A DNA stretch of 18,155 bases. It comes from an uncultured Agathobacter sp. (GTDB taxonomy: Bacteria; Bacillota; Clostridia; Lachnospirales; Lachnospiraceae). Both the position numbers and the translations under genes were made by a program. Positions 7,073-14,800 of this stretch are shown here, one piece after another. Under the pieces are notes generated by a model. It was not told the DNA's origin and searched no databases. It was given only the letters and a program-made list of their open reading frames with translations. The stretch is from the NCBI GenBank assembly GCA_934358675.1, contig CAKRKX010000048.1:1-18155 (forward strand). The letters run 5' to 3'. Position 1 is the stretch's first letter, and the number at the start of each line of letters is the position of its first letter.

Positions 7073-8011
7073 ATGAAAAAAAGGTTATTTGCCACGCTTC
7101 TTTTGTTTGCAACGATGTTGCTTCTTGCGGCGTGTGGAAACCAGAAACAAGATGATAAATACGTCGTATACTATCTTAATGCGGATATGACGAAGATCGT
7201 TCCGCAGGAGGTAGATCTGCAGGCAGACGATGCGACGGGGCAGATTCAGGAATTGTTACAGCTTTTGCAGCAACAGCCGGAAGATGCAGGGATTCGTCAG
7301 ACGATACCGAAGAATATCAAGGTTCTCGGCGTGACGGAGGTCGCGTATCAGGTAACGGTCGATTTTAATCAGGATTATTATGAATTGAATCCGACGGATG
7401 AGATTCTGATCCGTGCAGCGATCGCAAAGACTCTGTTGCAGGTGGATAAGTATCCGTATGTGATGTTTACGGTGGATTCGAAGCAGCTCGAGACGGCTGC
7501 GGGAACAATGGTCGGTGCGATGAACGAGGACAGTTTTCTGGAGAATCCGGGAGAACAGATCAATTCCAGTCAGAAGACGACACTGACATTGTATTTTTCA
7601 AGCAAGGACGGAACGAAGCTTGTTCCGGAAAATCGTGAAGTGCATTACAGCTCCAATATTTCGTTGGAAAAGCTGGTGATGGAACAGTTGATGGAAGGTC
7701 CGAAGACGAAGGGAGTTCTGGCGACCGTTCCGACAGGCACCAAGCTGATCACGATCACGGTTGTGGATGGCGTATGCTATGTGAACCTGGATGAGACATT
7801 TTTAAATCAGAATCAGGAGATCTCGGAGCAAATTGTGCTCTATTCGATCGTTGATTCTCTGACGGAGCTTTCCAGTGTCAGCAAGGTTCAGATATCCATC
7901 AACGGTGATACGAGTGGCAAATGTCGTTACACATACGACCTTGCACCGATGTATGAACAGGATTTAAGTATTGTAGATAACGGAGAGGAAAAGGTAGATT
8001 CGACACAGTGA
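7073..8011 (+). CDS. Lipoprotein with two GerMN domains, partner candidate of the sensor kinase
   Basis: The 312-residue product has a textbook lipoprotein signal: KKR, a hydrophobic core, then LAAC with C21. Two tandem GerMN domains follow, about 30-140 and 168-282. The second carries the familiar pattern LVMEQLMEGP...GTKLITITV...VCYVNLD. GerMN domains occur in the spore germination/sporulation protein GerM and in LpqB, which acts with the MtrB kinase in actinobacteria. Here the gene starts nine bases after the kinase stop and its AGGAG overlaps that stop codon, so it is translated from the same mRNA. A role in tuning the kinase from the outer face of the membrane is inferred. It lacks the beta-propeller found in LpqB. 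Confidence 0.9.
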   Translation: MKKRLFATLLLFATMLLLAACGNQKQDDKYVVYYLNADMTKIVPQEVDLQADDATGQIQELLQLLQQQPEDAGIRQTIPKNIKVLGVTEVAYQVTVDFNQDYYELNPTDEILIRAAIAKTLLQVDKYPYVMFTVDSKQLETAAGTMVGAMNEDSFLENPGEQINSSQKTTLTLYFSSKDGTKLVPENREVHYSSNISLEKLVMEQLMEGPKTKGVLATVPTGTKLITITVVDGVCYVNLDETFLNQNQEISEQIVLYSIVDSLTELSSVSKVQISINGDTSGKCRYTYDLAPMYEQDLSIVDNGEEKVDSTQ

Positions 8012-10578
8012 GAAAAAGACCGGTCATTCTGCTTGTATGTATGTTTCTGATCGGTGTCTTATGGAAGAGGACAGGCACGGTTCCTGCAGTTGGGATCGGC
8101 CTGTTGCTTTATCTGTATGTAACGCCATGGAAAGAACGGAGGGTACGTCTGGTTGTGCTTGCGGCAGGAATGCCGCTTATGTTGCTGCTGGGGGCTTTTC
8201 GTACCGGACAGCAGGAAGCGTTTCGTGATGCGTACCTCACGGATCTTTCCGATGATCAATCCGTTCGACTCGCGGGCAGGCTAAGCAATGTGGAAGAGAA
8301 GACACATTGTTACTATTATTATCTTACCGATTGTTCTATAGAACGATCGGGTCAGTCGATGCCGTGCAATGATGTACTGGCATTCGTATCTTCCGACGAT
8401 GTTTCTGTCGGACAAATCCTTATATTACAGGGAACAATTACATTATTTGATGAGGCGACAAACGAGGGACAGTTTGACGTACGCTCGTTTTACCGCAGCC
8501 AGAAGATCGATTTCGGTGTGTGGGTGGATTCTGTGGAACGCGTGGAAGGAAAGCCGGACCGGTTTCGTGTGTGGCTGTCCGACGTGCGAAAGGAGTTGAA
8601 AATACCGCTTACCCGCTACGCGAAGGATGACGGTGTGCTGTCTGCAATGCTGCTGGGGGATAAGACATCGCTGGACAGTGAGATCAAGGCACTCTATCAG
8701 AAATCGGGAATCGCGCATATTCTGGCAATCTCAGGGCTTCATATCTCGCTTCTTGGGATGTCACTTTATCGCTTTTTGCGGCATCGGTGCGGATTGACCT
8801 ATCTGTGGTCAGGCGTTGTTGTCACGACATTTCTCGCTGTGTATACGCTTATGACCGGCAATGCCATCTCTGCGCGGCGCGCGGCGGGAATGCTTCTTGT
8901 GTACCTTGTGGCGGATATTCTGGGAAGGTCCTACGATATGCTGAGTGCGCTTGGCCTCGTTGTGATCCTATTGCTTTGGGAAAATCCATTCCTTGTGACA
9001 AACAGTGGCTTTCAGTTCTCGGTTGCGGCGGTCATAGGAATCGGTGTGGCACAGGGCGTGCTGGTGCCATGCGTGGAGAATTGGAATGTTGCGTATGGAT
9101 ATGGGAAAATGCGAGATGATGTGGCGAGGCGCGATGCAGAAAGAATGGGGGTGCAGAAACTTGTGGATTGGATGAGATGCCGGATGGGCAAGTGTCTGCC
9201 GGGGATGATGATAAGTCTGTCAATTCAGCTTTTTACAATACCGCTTGTCGCGTATTATTACTATGAGATTCCGGTGTATGCAATCCTTCTTAATATTCCG
9301 GTGCTTGCAGTCGTTCCGTATGTGTTGGGGCTTGCGGCTGCCGGTTCACTGGTCGGACAGGTTGCGTTTCTGCAGCCGGTATCATTTGGTTTGTGCCGTG
9401 TGTGTGGCTGGATTCTGCAGGCTTATCGGTGGATTTGTGACGCTTCGCTGATGCTCCCGGGGGCACGGATGATCACAGGAAAGCCGTCAGAGGTCAGGAT
9501 GATCATGTACTATTGCCTGCTTGGCGTGTTCGATTATGTTCTGTGGTGTGGGATGAAGAGAAGGGGGCGAAGGATGAGGACGGAGGAGAGAACTCATTTG
9601 AATGCATCAGTGGATGAAAAGGGTGATATACGAGAACGATTGACAGTGGGGCGTGATAAGAAGCTGTCACATGTGAATCGAGAATGGATATATTGTCGAT
9701 TGGAATTCGTACTTGGGATTGTGCTCCTTCTGATCGTTCTTTTTGCCAGAGGAAAGCCGGCGTTTGAATTGGATATTCTGGATGTCGGACAGGGCGATGC
9801 AATCTATCTTTGTACCTCGGATGGCACTTCTCTTATGATCGATGGAGGGAGCACGGATGTTAAGAATGTCGGAACGTATCGTATTTTACCGTTCTTAAAG
9901 TCGAAGGCAATCCGTAAAGTGAATTATTGGTTTGTCAGTCACACGGATGAGGATCATATATCGGGTCTTGCCGAGGTAATGGAGAGCGGGTATCGTATTG
10001 AAAATCTGGTGCTTGCGGAAGCTCAAAAGGAGGATGAGAAAGCGAAGCAGTTGGCGGAACTGGCGTGCAAGAATGAAATTCGGGTGTGCTATATGAAAGC
10101 AGGAGATGTGTTGGGAGCACCGGCAGAAGATGTAGCGGATGAGCGGAAGAACCTGAAAACTTTCAGAATCGAGTGTCTGTATCCGAGCAGCGATAATGAC
10201 AGTGAGGATATCAATGACCGTTGTCTTGTACTTTCTTATGCGGATGAAAATTTCGGTGCCTTTTTCGGAGGTGACATCTCATCGGAAATTGAGGAACAAC
10301 TGGTCGTAAGCGGAAAGTGCCCGAAAACGGATGTATTCAAAGCCTCACACCATGGTTCGAAGTATTCGAACAGCGATGCTTTGCTGCAAACACTTCATCC
10401 CCGCCTTACGATCGCTTCAGCGGGCAAAAAGAATCGGTATGGACATCCGAGCCCGGATGCAGTGAAAAGGGTGGAAGAGAGTGGCAGCGTCTTTGTCAGT
10501 ACGATTGACGGTGGGCGGATTCGTGTCAGAATTGTTGAGGGGAGGCTGGCTGTGGAACCTTACAAGAAAGCAAAATGA
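8008..10578 (+). CDS. comEC: ComEC/Rec2 DNA-uptake channel protein
   Basis: ComEC is the membrane channel that passes single-stranded transforming DNA into the cell. The 856-residue protein is at the long end of the family. In order it has N-terminal membrane helices, an OB-like domain (about 85-170, with the GQFDVRSFYRSQ segment), the competence domain (about 210-495) with MLLGDKTSLD (214-223) and HILAISGLHISL (237-248), a charged insert (about 517-560), a last membrane helix, and a metallo-beta-lactamase-like domain (about 585-850). That domain keeps LDVGQGDA, DGGS, H645-x-D-x-D-H650 and SHHGS (780-784), so its metal site looks intact. The GTG start overlaps the lipoprotein stop by four bases, which implies coupled translation. 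Confidence 0.96.
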   Translation: MRKRPVILLVCMFLIGVLWKRTGTVPAVGIGLLLYLYVTPWKERRVRLVVLAAGMPLMLLLGAFRTGQQEAFRDAYLTDLSDDQSVRLAGRLSNVEEKTHCYYYYLTDCSIERSGQSMPCNDVLAFVSSDDVSVGQILILQGTITLFDEATNEGQFDVRSFYRSQKIDFGVWVDSVERVEGKPDRFRVWLSDVRKELKIPLTRYAKDDGVLSAMLLGDKTSLDSEIKALYQKSGIAHILAISGLHISLLGMSLYRFLRHRCGLTYLWSGVVVTTFLAVYTLMTGNAISARRAAGMLLVYLVADILGRSYDMLSALGLVVILLLWENPFLVTNSGFQFSVAAVIGIGVAQGVLVPCVENWNVAYGYGKMRDDVARRDAERMGVQKLVDWMRCRMGKCLPGMMISLSIQLFTIPLVAYYYYEIPVYAILLNIPVLAVVPYVLGLAAAGSLVGQVAFLQPVSFGLCRVCGWILQAYRWICDASLMLPGARMITGKPSEVRMIMYYCLLGVFDYVLWCGMKRRGRRMRTEERTHLNASVDEKGDIRERLTVGRDKKLSHVNREWIYCRLEFVLGIVLLLIVLFARGKPAFELDILDVGQGDAIYLCTSDGTSLMIDGGSTDVKNVGTYRILPFLKSKAIRKVNYWFVSHTDEDHISGLAEVMESGYRIENLVLAEAQKEDEKAKQLAELACKNEIRVCYMKAGDVLGAPAEDVADERKNLKTFRIECLYPSSDNDSEDINDRCLVLSYADENFGAFFGGDISSEIEEQLVVSGKCPKTDVFKASHHGSKYSNSDALLQTLHPRLTIASAGKKNRYGHPSPDAVKRVEESGSVFVSTIDGGRIRVRIVEGRLAVEPYKKAK

Positions 10579-10599
10579 ATGGCATGAATGAGACAACAC

Positions 10600-10628
10600 T
10601 TGTAAACATGATTAAAATCCGCTATACT
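10600..10628 (+). promoter_or_regulatory. Predicted sigma-A promoter of the 58-residue protein gene
   Basis: TTGTAA (10600-10605) and TATACT (10623-10628) are 17 bases apart, matching consensus at four and five of six positions. The -35 hexamer is identical to the one predicted for comEA. Transcription would begin near 10635, four bases before the ribosome binding site. Confidence 0.65.
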
Positions 10629-10654
10629 ACAAATGAATAGGAGGCGGTGGAAAG

Positions 10655-10831
10655 ATGGACGAAATGACAGAAAAGGAATTGATCACAGTATTGATCGACA
10701 AATATACAGATTTGCAGCGCATCAAGAAAGCGAATAAGGATATCATTAACGAAGAATTGGAGTATCAGATCCGGGTAACCACTGCAAAATTATTTTCCAT
10801 GGGGGTTAACGTGGAAGATTTAACTTTATAG
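10655..10831 (+). CDS. Small protein of unknown function, 58 residues
   Basis: The product begins MDEMTEKELITVLIDKYTD and ends MGVNVEDLTL. I do not recognise a family. It is acidic at the start, highly charged and predicted mostly helical (EKELITVLIDKYTDLQRIKK, then a second helix INEELEYQIRVTTAKLFSMG), with no signal peptide or membrane segment, so a cytoplasmic helical hairpin is likely. Support for it being a real gene comes from its surroundings: a good promoter, a full AGGAGG (10639-10644) ten bases before the ATG, and a perfect intrinsic terminator 12 bases after the stop. It follows comEC by 76 bases but has its own start and end signals. Confidence 0.85.
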   Translation: MDEMTEKELITVLIDKYTDLQRIKKANKDIINEELEYQIRVTTAKLFSMGVNVEDLTL

Positions 10832-10843
10832 TGTGTTGTTAAT

Positions 10844-10871
10844 AAGGCAGAACTTACGGTTCTGCCTTTTT
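10844..10871 (+). terminator. Intrinsic terminator after the 58-residue gene
   Basis: AAGGCAGAAC (10844-10853) pairs perfectly with GTTCTGCCTT (10859-10868) around the loop TTACG, followed by a T run to 10871. No terminator precedes it after comEC, so it may also end read-through transcripts of the com run. Confidence 0.9.
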
Positions 10872-10923
10872 GGATGAATAGAATGAGATCATCAAAGAAA
10901 TAAAAGTTGGGAGATTCAGAAAT

Positions 10924-11505
10924 ATGAACGCACAGAATAAAGACGAAAAGCAAATGCAGGAATTTGATTATAGCAACTTAGAACGGAGCTTGATCGATGT
11001 GATCAAGGAGGAACAGGCGAAACTGGGGTATTACCGAGAAGATATCCGGCTGTATTATCCGCTCAGTTCGCTGAACCATTTCTTTGGAACGAATGTTGAT
11101 GAAGTGACAATGCAGAGCATTTTGGATGGGAAAGGCAGTGGAGACGCGAAGCTTTTCGACAAGTTGGGAATGGTGGAAGTGTCACATAGAGTCGACCGGT
11201 TCTGCTTTCACATTCCGCCGGAAGGAGTGGAGTATGTGCATGAGAACACGAAGGAGAACGAATTTATCCGTGAGCTTGTAGCACTCGTGGCGAAACACGG
11301 CTGTACGATCGATCAGGTGTATGAACTGTTTGAAGCACATTCCGATCGGGTGAAAAGAGAGAAGATGGACAACGGAGAGTTTGATGAGCGCATCTGGTTC
11401 GAGGATGATGCAGATGATCCGTATTACTATTGCTTCAAGCAGGAGGGTGAGCATATGATCTATCACCGTTTTCTTCCGGAGGATTATGAAGATTTCGAGT
11501 TCTAA
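10924..11505 (+). CDS. Conserved protein of unknown function, DUF3877-like
   Basis: This is a 193-residue acidic, soluble protein without a signal peptide or membrane helix. It begins MNAQNKDEKQMQEFDYSNLE. Its features are LIDVIKEEQAKLGYYREDIR, the Y/L-rich LYYPLSSLNHFF, FHIPPEGVEYVHE, and a very acidic end with DDADDPYYYC and EDYEDFEF. From memory this resembles the DUF3877 group found in Clostridia; I could not run a profile search, so that label is tentative. GGGAG lies about ten bases before the ATG. No clear promoter is visible between the preceding terminator and the start, so it may depend on read-through. The function is unknown. Confidence 0.85.
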   Translation: MNAQNKDEKQMQEFDYSNLERSLIDVIKEEQAKLGYYREDIRLYYPLSSLNHFFGTNVDEVTMQSILDGKGSGDAKLFDKLGMVEVSHRVDRFCFHIPPEGVEYVHENTKENEFIRELVALVAKHGCTIDQVYELFEAHSDRVKREKMDNGEFDERIWFEDDADDPYYYCFKQEGEHMIYHRFLPEDYEDFEF

Positions 11506-11617
11506 ATACGGGAAAGCTGATGTGGGCAGTCCGTTTGCACAATGAGTCATGGAAAGGTGAAAAATTGAACAGCTCATTGAAAAACAATTCAGACACAATT
11601 TGACAAAAACAGTGAAA

Positions 11618-11661
11618 AAAGGCTATTGCTTTGAAAAAAGTTTTTCAGAGTAATAGCCTTT
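11618..11661. terminator. Very long hairpin between the DUF3877-like gene and gltB
   Basis: AAAGGCTATT (11618-11627) pairs perfectly with AATAGCCTTT (11652-11661). The inner bases continue pairing with two GU pairs down to an A-rich/T-rich tip, giving about 20 pairs and a tiny loop. On the + strand only a short T run follows (TTTAATTGTTTG). On the minus strand it is followed by six Ts. It probably ends the upstream transcript and may work in both directions. The 112 bases between the preceding stop codon and this hairpin hold no convincing gene. Confidence 0.7.
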
Positions 11662-11688
11662 AATTGTTTGTATATATGATGTTTTATG

Positions 11689-11698
11689 AGATAATAAA
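11689..11698 (+). repeat. Direct repeat AGATAATAAA, copy 1 of 2
   Basis: This ten-base sequence recurs exactly at 11749-11758, 60 bases downstream. A shorter AGATAA lies at 11777-11782, inside the gltB promoter spacer. The spacing suggests a candidate operator array for gltBD, but the region is AT-rich and chance is not excluded. Confidence 0.4.
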
Positions 11699-11741
11699 AA
11701 TAATTGTATACACAAACTTAACGTGAATATCACAATTGACA

Positions 11742-11756
11742 TATTATCAGATAATA
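11742..11756. promoter_or_regulatory. Palindrome upstream of the gltB promoter (candidate operator)
   Basis: TATTATCAGATAATA is a perfect palindrome around one central base, ending 15 bases before the predicted -35 of gltB. It includes most of the second AGATAATAAA copy. An adjacent TTGACA (11736-11741) has no -10 at a suitable distance. The position would suit an activator or repressor site, but no regulator can be named. Confidence 0.45.
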
Positions 11757-11771
11757 AACGAAAAATAACTA

Positions 11772-11801
11772 TTTACAGATAACGCTTTGTAGTAGTAAAA
11801 T
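11772..11801 (+). promoter_or_regulatory. Predicted sigma-A promoter of gltBD
   Basis: TTTACA (11772-11777) and TAAAAT (11796-11801) each match consensus at five of six positions and are 18 bases apart. Transcription would start near 11808, about 87 bases before gltB. A weaker alternative is TTGTAT (11668) with GATAAT (11690), spaced by 16. Confidence 0.55.
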
Positions 11802-11823
11802 CTTAATAAGAAAAAAGCACGGC

Positions 11824-11856
11824 GAGCATTGCTCCATATAAAAATTAAGAGAGCAA
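11824..11856 (+). other. Possible alternative leader hairpins of gltB
   Basis: GAGC (11824-11827) can pair with GCTC (11831-11834) as a tiny local hairpin. The same GCTC, within TTGCTC (11829-11834), can instead pair with GAGCAA (11851-11856). The two pairings exclude each other. Stems are only four to six pairs, so this is weak evidence for a leader switch. Confidence 0.25.
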
Positions 11857-11894
11857 ACCCCATGCAGCAATACAATTCAGAAAGGAACAGTCCT

Positions 11895-14800
11895 ATGAAA
11901 GAACAGTGGAATGAAAGTACAGCAGTAGCCAAGGGATTATACGATCCGAGATTTGAACACGATAACTGTGGTATCGGTGCTGTTGTCAATATCAAAGGAA
12001 TTAAAACCCACCAGACGGTTGAGAATGCTTTAAAGATCGTAGAGAACTTAAAGCACAGAGCCGGAAAAGATGCGGACGGCAAGACAGGAGACGGTGTCGG
12101 AATCCTGCTTCAGATTTCACACAAGTTTTTCAAGAAGGCAGTAAAGCCACTTGGAATCGAACTTGGAGAGGAGAGAGATTACGGAATCGGAATGTTCTTC
12201 TTCCCACAGGATGAACTGAAAAAGAATCAGGCGAAGAAGATGTTCGAAGTCATTGTCGAGAAAGAAGGCATGGAGTTCTTGGGCTGGAGAGAGGTGCCGA
12301 TCCATCCGGACAAGCTTTCCGATAAGGCAAGAGATTGTATGCCATGCATCATGCAGGCTTTCGTAAAGAGACCGGAGGATGTGGAAAAAGGCCTTGATTT
12401 CGATCGTAAGCTGTATGTGGCGCGTCGTGTATTCGAGCAGTCGAACGATGACAGCTACGTTGCTTCTTTATCAAGCAGAACCATTGTTTACAAGGGAATG
12501 TTTTTAGTAGAGCAGCTTCGTCAGTTCTTCTCCGATCTTCAGGATGAGGATTACGAATCGGCAATCGCAACCGTACATTCAAGATTCTCGACCAACACAA
12601 ATCCAAGCTGGGAGAGAGCGCATCCGAACCGCTTTATCGTACATAACGGTGAGATCAACACCATCCGCGGTAACGCAGACAAGATGCTTGCCCGCGAGGA
12701 GACGATGGCATGCGGAAAACTTCGCGGTGAGTTCCAGAAAGTACTTCCGGTTGTCAATACCGAAGGTTCTGATTCGGCAATGCTCGACAATACGCTGGAA
12801 TTTCTTGTGATGTCCGGTATGGAACTTCCGCTTGCAGTCATGATCATGATCCCGGAGCCATGGGCAAACAATTCAATCATGACCCAGAAGAAGAAAGATT
12901 TCTATCAGTACTATGCAACCATGATGGAGCCATGGGACGGACCGGCTTCCATCCTTTTCTCCGACGGAGATATGATGGGTGCGGTGCTTGACCGTAACGG
13001 ACTTCGTCCATCCCGTTACTATATTACAGACGATGATTACCTGATCCTTTCTTCCGAGGTCGGTGTACTCGAGATCGACCCGACCAAGATCGTGACCAAG
13101 GATCGATTAAGACCGGGTAAAATGCTTCTCGTTGATACCGTTCAGGGACGTGTGATCGATGACGATGAGCTGAAGGAAAAATACGCAGGCAAGCGTCCTT
13201 ACGGTGAGTGGCTTGATCGCAACATCGTTATGTTAAAGGATCTCAAGATCCCGAATGAGCGTGTTCCGGAGTACACCAAGGAGGAGCGCCAGAGAATGCA
13301 GAGAGCATTCGGCTACACCTACGAATCGCTCAAAGATTCCATCCTTCCGATGGCAAAGAACGGCATCGAGGGAACTTCCGCGATGGGTACGGATACACCG
13401 CTTGCAGCATTGTCCGGAAACCGTGAACCGCTTTTTAACTACTTTAAGCAGTTGTTCGCACAGGTAACCAACCCGCCAATCGATTCGATCCGTGAGGAAG
13501 TGGTCACATCCACGACCGTATACATCGGAGCGGCAGGAAACCTGCTCGAGGAGAAGCCGGAAAACTGTAAAGTACTTCGTATCAACAATCCGATCCTGAC
13601 CAACACGGATCTGATGAAGATCCGCAGCATGAAGGTGGACGGATTCAAGGTTGAGACGATTTCAATCGTATATTATAAGAACACAAGCCTGGAAAAAGCC
13701 GTAGAGCGTCTGTACATCGAAGCGGACCGTGCGTACCGTGACGGAGCAAACGTGCTGATTCTCTCCGACAGAGGTGTGGATGAAAACCATGTTGCCATTC
13801 CTTCACTTTTGGCAGTATCGGCTTTGCAGCAGTATCTGGTTAAGACCAAGAAGCGTACTTCGCTTTCCATGATCCTTGAGTCCGGCGAGCCTCGTGAGGT
13901 TCACCACTTTGCAACACTGCTCGGCTTTGGTGCGAGTGCGATCAACCCGTATCTGGCACAGGATACCGTAAAGCAGCTTGTTGATGAGCATATGCTTGAT
14001 AAGGATTATTACGCAGCCATCGATGATTACAACCATGCGATCATCAGCGGTATCGTAAAGATCGCAGCAAAGATGGGAATTTCCACGATCCAGTCTTATC
14101 AGGGATCCAAGATCTTCGAGGCAATCGGTATTGATAAAGAAGTCATCGATAAGTATTTCACCAACACGGTCAGCCGTATCGGTGGAATTACGATCAAAGA
14201 TATTGAAAATGATGTGAACACCCTGCATTCCGCAGCGTACGATCCGCTCGGACTTGAGACGGATGTAACGCTTGACAGCAAGGGACGTCACAAGATGAGA
14301 AGCGGTGCAGACGCGCATCTGTACAATCCGGCTACGATCCATCTGCTGCAGCAGTCTACACAGCGCGGTGATTATGAGCTGTTCAAACAGTATACCAATC
14401 TTGTGGATGAGGAGCAGAAGCACACGAATCTGCGTGGACTGATGGATTTCAATTATCCGAAGAAAGGCGTTAAGCTTGAGGAAGTCGAGAGTGTTGATTC
14501 GATCGTAACGCGTTTTAAGACCGGTGCAATGTCTTACGGTTCGATTTCAAAGGAAGCGCATGAGACCCTTGCGATCGCGATGAACCATCTGCACGGCAAG
14601 TCCAACACCGGTGAAGGCGGTGAGGATAAGGATCGTCTGACGGTTGGCTTGGACGGCAAGAACCGTTGTTCAGCGATCAAGCAGGTTGCATCCGGACGAT
14701 TCGGTGTGACAAGCCGCTACCTGACAAGTGCGCAGGAAATCCAGATTAAGATGGCACAGGGAGCAAAACCTGGAGAAGGCGGACACCTTCCGGGCAAGAA

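Noticed and set aside
11540..11579. CAATGAG/CTCATTG inverted repeat
   Set aside because: The loop is 26 bases and no T tract follows, so it is unlikely to be a terminator or switch.
11520..11603. A 27-codon open frame after the DUF3877-like gene
   Set aside because: It has a poor ribosome binding site and no promoter, terminator or recognisable pattern.
11736..11755. TTGACA followed by GATAAT as the gltB promoter
   Set aside because: Only eight bases separate them, which cannot serve sigma-A polymerase; TTTACA/TAAAAT downstream fits better.
11808..11894. Known riboswitch or T-box in the gltB leader
   Set aside because: The leader is about 87 bases and shows no T-box sequence, glutamine-riboswitch-like core or terminator stem.
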